Source: Pleurotus ostreatus/Saccharomyces cerevisiae fusant (Eukaryota > Opisthokonta). Taken from it: a stretch of DNA of 64,000 bases. The DNA lies in assembly GCA_024196135.1 (NCBI GenBank), contig JAMQCK010000037.1, positions 83,202-147,201 on the forward strand. Direction: 5' to 3'. The translations under genes and the position numbers were made by a program. This document shows positions 1 through 12,124 of this stretch, piece by piece. Positions within the stretch are counted from its first letter, which is position 1, and each line of letters begins with the position of its first letter. The notes under the pieces are model-generated. The model was not told where the DNA came from. It saw nothing but the letters and a program-made list of their open reading frames with translations, and did no database searches.

Positions 1-2823
1 GATGATGATGGAGAGGCGCGGCTCGTACTTCTTGCGCTTGCCGGTCGCGAATCGCTTGAAGGCGTCGCGGATCTGCGCAAGCTCCTCGCCGAGGACGATG
101 TCGAATTGGCCCTGGGTGCCTGTAAGCTTCTGAACATGGACAAAACCAGCATTGCTCACCTCGGAAACGCCATCCCTAAAAACGAACACGCGGTCCGGGA
201 GCGCACCCTTGTTCGCCTTCTCGTACGTCTGCAGCCTCTCGACGAGCATGTCGCGCAGCTCGTCAACCATCTGTAGTCGCAATTAGACGCAGTGAAGTAG
301 CCATCTCGCCCGAATGATACATACCTCCTTGTTCTGCGCCGACCTCTGCAGCCGCATGCTCGCAGGGAACTGGACAAAGTGATCGTCGACGCTAGCCACG
401 ACCGCAGCAATAGACGGTGTCCCCTCTTGACTGCCAGGCCCGGCGTGAGTAACGTCGACGCCAACCATCATGGTCTTCTTCTTGGTCAGCCATTGCATGG
501 CATTCGGCTCCAGCTTGCGAGGGAAGAGGGTGAATGAAGGTACAAATATATGATGGAGAAGCATACCAGATGATTGACACCACCCAGCTTAACGTTTAGC
601 TTAAGCGCGATGTTGGAGAAGATCTGGTCCTGCTTGCGCTCGTCCTCAATCTTGCTACGATGCATGCAGATCGTCGTGATGCCGACGTCGACGTCGCCGA
701 TTCTCTGCACGAGAGTCAGAGGATCGACATGTCACAGACGACAAAGCACGCTCACCTTGATCGCAGGATAGATGTGATGATCCCTATGCCCCAACAACAC
801 CAAAATGAAGTCGAACTTCGACACCGCCGCCCCCTTGAACGCCTCCCTCAGCGCATTAACCGCCCTCCCCCGATCCGACGGCAGCGCCACGTCCTTAAAC
901 ACCGGCTTCTGATTCGGCAGCACGATCCCGCTCCGCGTACACTTCTCGTGGAACTTGCGCATCGTCAGCTCGACGCTCTGCTGCTCCGCCGCGCGCTCCT
1001 GCGGGCTCATCATGCTTGGCGGCCGCTGCCGCGCGTTCTCGTCGTACACGATGAGCACCGCGTAGCGCTGCGCCTGCGCGCCGCGCGTGAGCTTCACCTC
1101 GAGGATGTTCCAGCTCCCGTCGCGCGCGTTCAGCCGGTTCGTGCGGTACGCGATGGCGGGCGGCGGGAGGACGCGCCCGGGGACGACGGCCATGTTCGGG
1201 TCGACCTCGATGCCGAAGCCCGCTAACGCGCCCTGGTCGGGCGGCGAGAGGCCGAGTTGGGGGAGGCCGCGGTTCACGATGGTCGCGGCGTTCTCGTAGG
1301 GCGGACGGCAGGCGTACTTGATCATCTCCGCCGTGTCCTGGTCGGAGAGCTTGCCACGGAAGGGCTGCTTGGGGTCGATGTCGCAGAGCTCGGCGGGGAT
1401 CCATTCGGGGTCGCGCCTCTGAGGGCTAGCAACGTCGACAACGGGTAGGTTGTCAGCACGACGCAGGCGAACATTGTACTCTGGGCGCAGTCAGTTGAAT
1501 AAGCATGTTTCCGCTCTGATAAAAGATACACGTACTCCGCTTGAAGAAGTCGGCCACGGAGACCTTGCCGCCAAGTTCCTGGCAGTTGAAGAAGGTCTGG
1601 GCCGCAGAGCGCGAACCGACAGCCTTCAGCTTCTTGCGCTTCTTGTAGCCGAGGTACGTTGTTGTGACACGGATGCTGTTAACGAGCGAAGGTGGAAGCC
1701 GAGGAACTGCGCCCTGCGACATGTTGCCGAACTTGTCGAGGAGATCCTCGAGCCGACCAGGTTGCACGAATGCGGTCATGCAAACGTTGCTATGGAAACG
1801 TAAGTCCAGACGAAGGAGACGCATACAAGAGTTGCTTACACGTTCACATGAAGCTGATTGAGCGCAGGGCGGGTCGACAGAAAAAAGCCTCGCATAACCT
1901 CCAAGCCCGGAGTGGCCAGTCGAATAGGTGGCGAGTTGGGATCGTCGAAGAAATACTTGTTCTGCCCAACCCGCGTGCCATGACGCGATGCATAAGTCTG
2001 CAAGATGAGGTTGCACATCGAGAGTACAACGTTCGGATTGTAGTCACGGGACTCCTTGTTGCCGGTCAGATACCTGTGGAGTATGAGTTCGGATGCAAGC
2101 AGCTCGCGAACGTACTTACTTGGCCATGCCCGTCAGATCAACCGTCTGCTTGTACTTGATAGTGACCGTGTACGTCGTCGCATTCGATCTCGGCTGGGTG
2201 TCGCCCTCCTCGATGAAGGGGAAAGTCACGGTCAACGGCTCTGGGAGCTTTCGGGCGGAGATCAGCCTCGTCGAGCGATCGTGCGCGATGTAAGAACGAT
2301 ATGGCTGCATGACAGGTTGCTGCTCCATCAGCTCGATGATGCGAAACTTCAGCTTGTTGATGCTCTGCTGGGGAGCGACCGACATCTCGTACTCGTAGAA
2401 CGGACCCTTCGGCAGTTTGACCGCGAAGAAGTTGGAGCGCAGGGTGACAGGCGAGCCGAGCGTGCCATATCCGGGACGCAGAGGGCGTCGCGGGTCGGTG
2501 GGGAGCGACTTGTGGGTCGTGATGAGAGCGTTGTGCGCAGCGTCGGAAAGACGAGGTGGGATAACGGCCGGGCCCGGATTGTAGACCTCGAAAGGGATTA
2601 CGGGTGCGGCGCGCCCACCCCCTCTGAAGCCCCCGCCGCCTCGAGGAGGACCTCCGCCACGTCCATCACCGCGGCCACGGCCGCCGCCGCCGCCTCCACC
2701 ACCTCCCCGGTAACCACCCCCACCACCTCCACCTCTACCGCCGCCGCCTCCACCGCCTCTAGGAGGCCCGCCTCTGCCTCCACCTCGTTGGCCTCCACGT
2801 TGGCTGCCTCCTCTGGAACTCAT
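1..2823 (-). CDS. Argonaute, small-RNA-guided silencing protein (3' end cut by window)
   Basis: Core protein of RNA silencing: it binds a small guide RNA and represses or slices complementary RNA. The first exon (2116-2823) opens with about 75 residues very rich in Gly and Arg (RGG type), followed by an Argonaute N domain. Later exons carry linker and PAZ-region sequence (about 1453-1800), MID-region sequence (about 730-1440) and PIWI sequence. PIWI marks are NVKLGGVNH near 590, GVDVTHAGP near 450 with the first catalytic Asp, and FRDGVSEG near 160 with the second; the last catalytic His lies outside the window. Several short GT-AG introns interrupt it; one splits SEG from QFDIVLGEEL close to position 100. 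The RGG start suggests binding of RNA or of methylarginine readers (inference). Family assignment is certain; the exact paralogue is not. Confidence 0.95.
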
Positions 2824-3654
2824 GGTGACTTGACAGCAGGAAGCAAGTTGGAGTCAAGGCGGCGCTTCCCATGACGCTGGGTATTTATGTAGGCGCTTAA
2901 ACTGTGGCTATGTCCCTCCCGCCCCTGCCATACCAGGACACATACTGACTCACCGCCCCGCATCCAGACCGAAATCCTAGTACAGTCCACGCGAATGGAA
3001 GCCGAATCCCTGCATCGCGCAGCAACTTCGGGTTCAGTCCACGCTGGTGGACACACGAATGTATTATGCTGGATGACTCGAAAGAAGGTAGGTCAAGCAT
3101 GGGAAAGGACCGTCGTCGATGTCACCGTCGACAACGAGAAGAAAGTCGACAGCACATGAGAATTGATCCCGCCGGCATATGCCGAGAGAAGTTCAACCGT
3201 TTTGTGGCCAAACTGGGAGTACATTAGATGTACACGAGTGCGCAACATCGGCCTCGTTGTATGGTGCGGAAGAAATTACTGCTTGGTGCACCTTACGGAG
3301 CGAGATGGAAGCAGCCTTGCGTAAAACCAGAGCTTGCCCACCTGGCCTTTGGGCAACACAACCGAAGAAGAAAGTAAGTTATCAGAGTCTATTTCAATCC
3401 AAGTCGAGACTAGATAGATAAAAGTTTTGCTACAGAGTGCTATAGATAACCGTCTGAACTGTAAGCTGGGCGCTCCTGTACATACAATGTCATACATACA
3501 TCGGGTGTGCCGATTGAAGCTACAGTAGCTTATAGTTAGTTTTCTGGGGTACAAGAGAGCCATAAATCAAAGGATAGCACTGTCGAGTCACGCTGAATAT
3601 ATAAATTTGCTGGCAGCACTGTCATGTTCGTCATCAGAATTTGGACCTCCTCAT
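2824..3654. other. Intergenic: Argonaute promoter and downstream side of the next gene
   Basis: About 830 bases with no supported gene. Only short frames without protein-like composition are open. The Argonaute 5' UTR and promoter should lie at about 2824-3150. Confidence 0.5.
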
Positions 3655-5783
3655 TCATCGTGCACTGGGATCAGGCGGGGGAGGGTGAGAGGAGGGCGCC
3701 GAAGGACGCGGCTGGGCAAGAGCAGGCTGCTGGGACGACCTAGATGTACTCGAGCCTGCGATAGGCCCAGTCAACGGCTGCATAGGCGCCTGAGCGTAAG
3801 GGTCTGTCACGCCGAACGGCAGGTACGTATATCCCTGTGTCGGGCTGGGCGGCGCCGACGTATACGTGCTCGGCGTCCACGCCGCATACGTCGCATCATA
3901 CTCATGCTGTGATCCATACGCAGCGCCGCCGTAGCCAAGCGAGCCTGACGCAGACCCAAACGAGGGCGCTGCAGATACAGAGGACGCCGCAGAGGCAGAA
4001 GGCGCCGCCGAATTCAAAGACGACCATGAAGGTAAAGGCTGCTGCTCCGACGGCGCCGGCGCAGGGCCGTAGCCTGCAGACGGCGCGCTCGCGCCATAAT
4101 CTGCGGACGGCGGCACGGCGCCGTAGCCGGCGGACGTCGACATTGTCCGGTATCCCGAATTTGTAGAAGGGCCACCGTACGCCGTGGGATCCATTGCTGC
4201 CCCGTAGGACGTCGCGCCATAGCTTGGCGCTGACAGCATCGGTGCATAAGACGATGAAGAGGCAGACGCATAAGACGACGACGAAGCAGCGGCATAACCC
4301 GTCGGCGATATTGGCGCATAGCCTGAGGTGGAGCCTGCCTTGAACACTGGCGAATTGCCCGCGCCAAGGTCCGCCCCATAGGACGTTGTCGTGTCACGGG
4401 TCAGCAGCTCCGCCTCCGGGCGGTCAGCATAAGCGGCTGCTGTCTCCGCCGTATTTGCTCGCGCCCTCGTCGCCGCCGGAGGGTTATACATCGGCCTCGG
4501 GACCTGAGCGTCCTTATAGTGCTCCCTTCGCGGAGCCCCCCGACCACTCTCTCGACTTCCCGACTCAGCCGCTCCGGGCAGCGCGGCGTACCGAGCGCGC
4601 GTCGGCGAGGCGGGCGCGCTCAACGGCTCATCCTCGCGTAGGATAGGTCCTCCGCGTGGCTCCGACGCGGCCCCCGACCCTCGCTGCTCCTCGCCGCGAA
4701 TGAAAGGCCGCCGAGCGGGTTTCGCGCCATAGATGCGCTTTTTCGACAGCCCGTGCAGGTGCTGCAGCTGACTGACGATGCTCGGGCGTGGCGCCTCCGG
4801 CATCGACGTCTTCCTCGACCGCGCAGGCGTACCCCGACTCGCCGAAACCGACGTGCTCATCTGCGGCGGCGAGAGCGAGTGATGGTGGTGGGGCGCATAG
4901 CTCGACGACGACGACGGTCCTGCCCGCCGCTCATCAGGCACGGCGTGTCTTGGATATGCGTGCGATGGCTGCCATGACGGGGATCAGAAAACAGAAGCAT
5001 GCAAGAGCCAGCGATTTACGTACTCCGCCGGACGGCGGCGTGCCCGCGCCAGCCCCCTCCGCGCCTGTGTGTTTGTTTATCGGTGCGCAAAATCAGCGTG
5101 AGAAGGCGCGAGGCTGGGCTCACCAGCACGCGCGCTCGTGCGCACGCCGAACGCGGCGTCCTGGAAGGCCGCTGCGTCCTCCGCGGCGCCCTGGAGGCGC
5201 ACCTGACATTAAATCCGGATTAATCAGTACAGCGTAAAATTAAAGAGCCCCGGTGGCGCGGAAAGATGCGAAACATACCACCGTCGTGAAGAACATCAGA
5301 AGCCCTGGCGCGTCGGCGCCTTGGCCCAGGATGAGATGCGGGAGGATACGGAGCTGCCAGCGATGCATATCGTGGCGTAAGCGAGGGTAGGGCAAGTGGG
5401 GGAGGCAGGAGTAAGCGAGAGTGAAGCGAGAGAGATGTGACGACGTACACGCGCTGCTTCTGTAGCAAGCGAGGCCCAGGTGCTGTCCGAGGGTCCTCCA
5501 GCTGCTTGAGGAGTCGAAGACGCTGCCACGACGACTAGGTGCGCGTGCTGCGAGGCCGAGCCCCCGTGTTGAGCAGTAATCTGTGCCAAATTCTGGCGAA
5601 TGGCCTCAAAGTCAGTCCTGGCCAACGTTTGACAGACAAAGAAGAAGTGGGAATTTATCGGCGCACCTGGATGGATTTTTGAAGCGCAGTGGCGGAGATG
5701 TAGCCACCACCCTCTTCGCCCCCGTGAAGGAAAATTTCAGACAGACCCCTTTGTGGCTCGTTGTAGTACTGCAGTTCCGACAT
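3655..5783 (-). CDS. Hypothetical protein with Tyr/Ser/Ala-rich low-complexity C-terminus
   Basis: Not recognised. I chose the ATG at 5783 because the exon 5667-5783 encodes a plausible start (MSELQYYNEPQRGLSEIF) and ends at a GT donor. Reading on in phase through short introns gives a Gln/Ala/His-rich exon (about 5470-5600), a short hydrophobic stretch with LRILPHLILGQG (about 5270-5330), an Ala-rich segment (about 5160-5220) and the long last exon (4975-3655). The last exon starts Ser- and His-rich, has a basic SKKRIYGAKPARRP motif, and then about 200 residues with degenerate repeats such as SAGYGA and SADYGA, ending in Pro-rich sequence. This composition is typical of disordered, prion-like segments (inference). 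Splice sites in the 5' half are tentative; the long last exon is solid. Confidence 0.6.
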
Positions 5784-6955
5784 GCCATTCCAAGCAGCTC
5801 GTCCAACAGCCAGATTTATCTGTGAGCTGATCAGAAATATTTCGCGAGCGGGAATAATCCATCATGACGCACGGGGATCGGCGTCCTGCCTTGCAGGCTC
5901 TCCAGCAGAGGCTGCAGCCCGCGATCCCGCACCGCGGGCCATAGCCTCTGCATCGCCGGGCTATCTTCCACCAGCAAGAACACCGACATCGATCTATCCC
6001 CGTCCACGCGCGCGACCGTCGAGAACGCTCAGCCGGCTGGCGCTATCCCCGTGCGTGGCCCAGCGATAAACTCTATCCACAGAAGGCAGCGGCTGTGAAG
6101 CAAGGCAACCTAGTACACCGAGCACGGAGCGACGGAGGGAAGTAGCAAGGCGAGTGGCGGCGGAAGCAAGAAGCAGGTTAACGTTGTCGGAGCGCGCGCA
6201 CAACATGACCAGTCGGACTTTCAACAAATCAGGCCTGCCCGTGCAGCGTGGCCCCAACCCCGAAAGGCGAGGGAGTGACAGATCGCCGCTTATACGGTGG
6301 GCCTCCCAGATTCCGTAACCCGCGCTGCGCACTGCTGAGAGGTACGCCCCCCGCCAGATCTGAGGAATGGTCGGTACGCCGCGCGCCAGATCCGAGTGCA
6401 TGCGGGCATTCAGGCGAGGACTCGTGGCTTCTGTCGCCGCCAGAGCGCGCGGGACGCTCTATACGATCGTGCGCAATGCCCTGTTCGATCGCGCGGCACG
6501 CTCTGTTCGATGCGCGGACGCCCTATTCATGCCTGCAGAATTCAAAGTCAGCGACGAAGGGAACCCGTCGATAGCGTTGGCGCCGCCGCTAGTGCGCATC
6601 GGCGGACGCCGAGGGCTTGTTGACCATCAGGGGTCCCCATGTTGACCGATCCCCTTCAGCGGAAGCTGACCGGAGGTACCTTTGCTTCCGCCCACGTGTG
6701 ATGGGTTACACGGCACTCTAAACTCAGTTCAGATCAAGCGCCATGGGAGACTGTACAGAATATACGCTCCCACGTCCCTGGGCACTCGAACTTTGCGCAT
6801 TGTCACTAGACCTCACCCGCCTCGCTCGTGAAATGCATGCATGAGATTAGACGGCAATAAGCCTAAGACCAATGAATATCTAGTAGTACATACATAGATA
6901 GTCGGCACCCAGGAAGCTGTAATCAGCACCGAGGGAGCTGTAGCCGACACCCAGG
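5784..6955. other. Intergenic, about 1.2 kb, no gene seen
   Basis: No protein-like frame on either strand. An imperfect direct repeat of about 25-30 bases around GGTACGCC and CGCCAGATC lies at 6341-6365 and 6370-6397, followed by short repeats containing GTTCGATCGCGCGG or close variants (about 6480-6520). Nothing else is supported. Confidence 0.5.
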
Positions 6956-8248
6956 TCAGCACCCAGAAAACTCCCTCCTCAACTGCTCCGCCCACGCCAT
7001 CACAAAATACAGCACCCCCGCCGGAAACATACACTTCAACCCCACCTCCCTCCAATCCCACCTCCGCCCACCCCATTGCCCCCCGCGCCACCGATGCCAC
7101 TTCCCCCCCTGCCCCCTTGCCATCCTTTCCTTCGGCTCCCACCACAGGTTGCTCGTCACCCACAGCTGCACGCTCCGGCTGCAGCACGTCGTCGTCGCGA
7201 TGACGGCCCACGTGATCACGGGCCGCTTCTCGTGCTCGAGGACGACGAGGGTGAAGTGCGTGGCGGGCCAGCAGATGGACTGGAGGGCGAGGAGGCGGAC
7301 GAGGGTGGAGAGGGGCGCGTAGTAGATGCGCCAGCGGGTGAGGAGGCCGGTGGTGAGGGAGAGGCATTGGTAGCCGGTGAGGATGGCCTGCACGAATCAT
7401 CAGTAGATGTAGCAGAAGGAAAGAGTGCACACACCCATAAAGCCGATACGAAGTAATCCACGCGCTGCGGCGCTCCAGGATGCGAAGGTGGATAGAGCAT
7501 ATGATAAATATTGTAAAGCAGGCCGATGAATGCAGGAACAACGGAAAGCAGTCTTGAAAACTCAAACAGGAGCGGCGTAAGCTGTTGCTGGAGGGAGGAA
7601 GGGGGCACAATCGGCGCGGACGAGCCGACGATGCGCGCGGTGGGGAGGCGGCGGGGCTGGAGGGGGAGGAGGGGTGCGTTGTCAGCTTGCTGTGTACTTC
7701 CGGTAAGAGTACGCGGTCGTCCTCACCGGCTCGTCCGCCTCCGTCTCCGTCTCGCCGGCGCCGAGCTGGCCAGGCGCGGTGGTGATCGGCTTCGCGGCGT
7801 GCGCCTGCCCGCTCGCCCACGCCGTGTAGATCACGTCATCGTCCGTGCGCTCGTCGTCGTCGCTGCTGGGCGACATGCAAGGGACGTCCGGGTACGGGTT
7901 GCGCGACTCGGGATACGGGACGCGCGCGCGCAGGTGGTGGTTCGGCGGGGTGATGAGGTGGTTCGGCGGGGTGATGAGGGGAATGGAGTTTGATTTCGGC
8001 ACGACGAACGTGGTGCGCGGGGTCGATGAAGGGGTTGCAGATGAGGGGGATGCGGATGCAGGCGTGAGGAGGAAAGCAGAGGAGTGCACGCCGCTCAGGC
8101 CGGTAGACGCAGAGCGCGGTCGCGTCTGCTGTGGTCGATCGGTGGTCGTGGAAGGTGAACGTCGAGGGGGGCGCGAGTTCGAAGTCTGTCCCACTACATC
8201 CACAGTCGACCTCGTATCCGGATGGCTCGCGGCGCTCTGTCGGGACAT
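6956..8248 (-). CDS. EOS1: Eos1-type N-glycosylation protein, ER membrane
   Basis: Member of the fungal Eos1 family, ER membrane proteins needed for normal N-glycosylation and oxidative-stress tolerance in yeast (family knowledge). Exon 1 starts at the ATG at 8248 and codes for a Ser/Pro/Thr-rich, probably cytosolic segment of about 170 residues. It ends at a GTGAGG donor near 7730. Exon 2 (about 7660-7445) carries the first hydrophobic part with EFSRLLSVVPAFIGLLYN. Exon 3 (about 7391-6956) carries ILTGYQCLSLTTGLLTRWR, LLALQSICWPATHF and TTTCCSRSVQLWVTSNLWWE, the most conserved family blocks. Both introns join in phase. The N-terminal half is low complexity and contains a short direct repeat (LITPPNH twice). 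The assignment rests on recalled family motifs. Confidence 0.85.
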
Positions 8249-9176
8249 GGGCGTGCGTCAGTCAAGACTCGAATACGAAAGTTCAAGGAAGAGCAGTCAA
8301 GAAAAACGCTCAAGGTTCTCACCGGTCTCCTTATGAAGTCTGGGGCGCTTCCCTTGTCGATAAGACTTTGTTATCTCAGACGCGCCTTCAATGGACACCC
8401 CTTTAGCGGCTGAGAACCATTGAGTCGCCCGGCGAATGGAAGCAAGTCCCTCAAATGAATGAAATCCCAATGGAATCAATGAGCAAGAGGAACGCGATCA
8501 CAAAATCACTAAAATTCGCTCGCGTGCGCAGTGCACAGCCACCTGTACTCGCAAGCGAGCGCGTTCGGAAGCGCTGGGCTTCAGATGGCTCAAGAAGGTT
8601 TGGGGAGAAAGATACAACCTGAAGGAAAGCCTTGCAAGGAGTCCCGCCGGGACGGAGCAATTTCGCCAATTTGAAATTCGGCCCGCGTCAATCATTGACA
8701 TCACGTGTTCATGTTCGACTTGCGGGACCGAGCGAGGCTGTTTTCTGGACCTCTTCACTTTCTTCTTAAGCAAGGTTCACTTGAGCTGAGTACACAGAAG
8801 GCCACAGGAACATCTGGCGATATTACCTAGGGCTTGCCTGTCATGACAGCGGCATAGCCGTCAGGATAAGAAAGAGAAAAAGGCACAAGTCTCACGGAAG
8901 CTTTGACACATGAATCCGCTGCAGACGGAGAGCTTGGATGAATATAGTTGGAGATAGACCAATGAACATTGCGGACCATTAAACCGCAACACATTCAGAC
9001 AGTCTGAGAAGATGAAAACTACAGCTACAAAAAGGCACATTAGGAATTAGAATGGGGAACAAAGCCAAACCAGAACGATACCGTAGGGGAATCGAGTGGT
9101 ACAGCGGAAGAAGAAAGAGTTAGGGCATACTATATAGAAGTAAGGAATTTGAAAGCTTCATGGTAAGGACACCTTC
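8249..9176. other. Intergenic, about 930 bases
   Basis: Promoter side of the Eos1-type gene and downstream side of the next minus-strand gene. Short frames only; no repeat, RNA gene or conserved motif recognised. Confidence 0.5.
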
Positions 9177-11448
9177 CTACTGGAATCGCGCTGAGCGTCT
9201 GCGCTTGGGCTGCGGCTCGCCGTCCTGATCATCGGCGTCTTCCGCGCGAGTTGTCGATGTCGAAGCATTTCCTGCGCTGGCCGTAGACGGCGAGGCATCT
9301 TCTGAGCGGAACGTCAGCCGCGAGGCACCGCCTGGGGACGGTGGAGTTTTCGTATGGGTTGTACGATTCCTCAACGTATTAATTCGATCCCTCGCAGGGA
9401 TAACACGAGACCTGGCCACCGGGGTGCAGCGAGATTGGGGGAGGGTGCTCTGAGACTGAGCCGGAATGGCGCTCACAGTCGCTTGTGTGCGCTTGCCCTT
9501 GCGAGGCGTCGAAGGTCCGTCAACGGGTAATTCAGAAGGCCAAGTAGATGGACCTGGTAAAGAGGCATGAAGGCTCGCAGGAGGAACTCGAGAGCTAGAT
9601 CGCAGCTGCCGAGTCGGCGTAGTCGTCACGTCATCGTCCGCGTCGGAAGTGCGCTTGCGCTTCTTGGAAGAGGATGAGGTAGTTGCTGCAGGCGTCGATG
9701 GAGCAGGACGCGGGGGTGTGACGAGAGCAGGCATTTTAAGCGTGGCGGGAGCGTGCACTACAGAGGTCACGGGAGGAGCGTGCGACGCAAGTGTTGCAGG
9801 AGCAGGAATTGCAGAGGTCGTCGGATTAGTTATTGAGGGGGCTGCAGGGGCCGACATCTCGACGTCGGCTGCAACATCCGCGGGTGCGATTGGCTCCGTT
9901 TGCAGTTGCCGATTGGAGCTCGAGGGCGAATTCGTTAACGCTGGCAGTACTAGCCCATCGGGCAACCCCGCGCGGCGCCTCAGAACAGACATCGGCACCG
10001 CACGCCTCTTGATCCCCTTCGGAAGCGAGATCCCCTCAACCGCTTTTGATGATGACCCCAGGATACTCGTCGACGACGAGCCCAGGACACTCCTCGACGA
10101 CGACCCCAGGGTCCTCCTCGACGACGAACCCAGTATCCCCCTCGTCCACCCCTTCAACAGCACACCAAAAATCTCCCCATCCAGCGCGCAGTACCGCACG
10201 AGATCCCCCGCAAGCGCGTTAAGCAGCTCGATCTGTGCGTCATGCCTATCTTGCAGCGATTGCGCCAGTGCTACCTTGGTGAGCATGTCCTCGAGAGGGG
10301 TGAGGTTATGCGGCATCGGCCCAAAGTTTGCTGGTGGTAGATCATCAGCCCGTTCCTCGCCCATCTCCTCCACCGTCGATCCCTCTCCTGCAGCAGCACC
10401 CGCCCCCCTCCCCCTCACCTCCAACTCCCCGTCGAACCACACATCCACTCCGTCCTGCACGAACTCCTTCAATTCCTTCCGATCGAGCCCCAAATGGCTC
10501 GCCAGATCCGACACGTGGAACGACGCCAGCGAGAGCATCGCCTCGTATTGCATCTTCAGTGTCTTCGCTTTGATGACTTGCTTGATCAGTGTCGCTCGCG
10601 AAGGGTGGGGCTCGTAGTTCGCATCGCCAGCGCCGTCCACTTCCATGCGCACGACCCTCGGCACCTCCTTGTTGTCGCTGACTTCGAGAGAGACTATGGG
10701 CTGCGTCCTCTGATCGTAGGGCACGAATTCTACGCGGACGCGACCACCAGGATGTGAGGGCACCCCGCTCGCGGCCCAGGTAAGGTGGACGGCGTTGTCG
10801 TTGGCGTTTTCAGAGTCTTGATCGCCACTTCTAATGCCCTCGCCGCCGTCGTTGTCGGGCCCAAGCACGTGCATACGCTGAATCATCCCACAATCGTCGT
10901 CCATCTGCTGAACGCGAAATTTGCCCGTGCCCGCGCGCTCCATCATCACCTGGGTGTCGTGCAGGAGGGTGGCGCGCTCGGTAGGGACGATCTCGAACAG
11001 CGCTGGGATATTCGCTATGTCGACGTAACGTCTAGTAATGGGGGTGACATCCGGGTCAGTGCACCCATTCACTGAAGCTAACAAGAACGCACATGATCTC
11101 CTGATACCGCCGACATAGGAATGGCCAATTTTGCGGCAGTACATATTGCTGAGCACTACAAGGTCCAAATCGCCAATCAGCCCAACACCCACACTCAGGG
11201 CGTATAAGTACCACATACCTCAAGTCCTTCTTGCGCTCCTTCGTGAGCTCGATCCGCGCACGCGCCTGAGGCGCGATTCGCTGCAGAGAGCGGTGGATCT
11301 CCAACGCCAATGGGTTGAGCGATTTCGGGTTGATGCCCGCGGGCTTGAGCTTGTCGAGGACGTCGAGCAAATCCAGGCAGCACTCGTCGAACTTGTCGAT
11401 TGCTTCCTTGACATCGTCAAGCGTTTTGTAGGGCGTGTAGGGGGGCAT
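9177..11448 (-). CDS. Hypothetical protein with disordered, NLS-rich C-terminus
   Basis: Not recognised. Start ATG at 11448 (MPPYTPYKTLDDVKEAID). Exon 1 is helical and charged and ends at a GTATGT donor near 11217. A short exon with QQYVLPQNWPFLCRRYQEI follows (about 11092-11152), then a 61-nt intron, and the long last exon from about 11032 to the stop at 9177. The last exon begins with an ordered part (IPALFEIVPTERATLL, then a beta-rich stretch with VRVEFVPYDQRTQPIVSLEV). It also has a helical block ending SHLGLDRKELKEFVQDG. The last 350 residues are Ala/Pro/Ser/Thr-rich, with basic clusters SSKKRKRTS and PKRRRSARF, probable nuclear localisation signals. Four tandem 8-residue GSSS units lie inside. 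A nuclear scaffold or chromatin role is only inference. Confidence 0.75.
10049..10137 (-). repeat. 24-bp coding minisatellite (four GSSS octapeptides)
   Basis: Four tandem copies of a 24-bp unit inside the coding exon, translating to GSSSRRTL, GSSSRSVL, GSSSTSIL and GSSSKAVE. The copies keep frame and the Gly-Ser-Ser-Ser core and vary in the second half. Confidence 0.85.
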
Positions 11449-12124
11449 TTCTACGGCTTAAGTGTGGGATGGGTTATGTGACTTATGCCTCTGGCGCTAA
11501 GTATAGGGTGGAGGGACAATTGTCACCGAGTGTTGTGTGAGGAATGTGGTAGAGTCGAGCAGTCGAGTCGATTCCGTCGCGCAGTAGTATAACTGCAGAG
11601 CACACTTGGATAGGGCAGTATGCTCGAGATGGTGGACGTATGGGAAAGAGATGACAGAGGCCATGGTCTTTGTCTTCAGCCACTGCCACATGCCCATGGT
11701 CACAGCAGAGAACAATGGCAACCGGACAATGATGCCCATATTTGTCTTCGGGCCGCCGATGCCGGGCTTGTGCAACGATCGCCTGCGCCATCGCACTCAA
11801 CAGGGTGGAAAGTAGCATTCACCGTTCACTTGAGCAGTCTTTTATACGGACGCAGGTAGCGATATGAGTGGGACAAGAACATTGAGATTGCTCGAAATGT
11901 TGGAGCGTCATAAGGCAACGACACGGCAGTAAGTACAGGTTCGGGTATTAGGATAGGACAGCAATGTACAGAGTGGGATAAGGCGTAGCATATCACGTCC
12001 GTTCACCTCGACAAGAAATTGTAGAGACGGTTCTATGCAGCCAGCAAGAAAGGGAGGTTCGCCGCCAGCAGGGACGGTGGTAGCTTGATACATATATTGT
12101 TTCTTGCAAGAAGGGTCGGGCATT
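11449..12124. other. Intergenic between TFIIS and the hypothetical gene; possible short ORF
   Basis: Both flanking genes are on the minus strand. A 99-codon minus-strand frame (11497-11796) is open and partly hydrophobic (MGMWQWLKTKTMASVISF), but a second minus frame and a plus frame are open over the same bases and I recognise none. It may be UTR and promoter sequence only. Confidence 0.3.

Noticed and set aside
9649..10617. 322-codon plus-strand frame
   Set aside because: Wholly antisense to the exon of the minus-strand gene, mirrors its Ser/Asp-rich repeats and has no domain.
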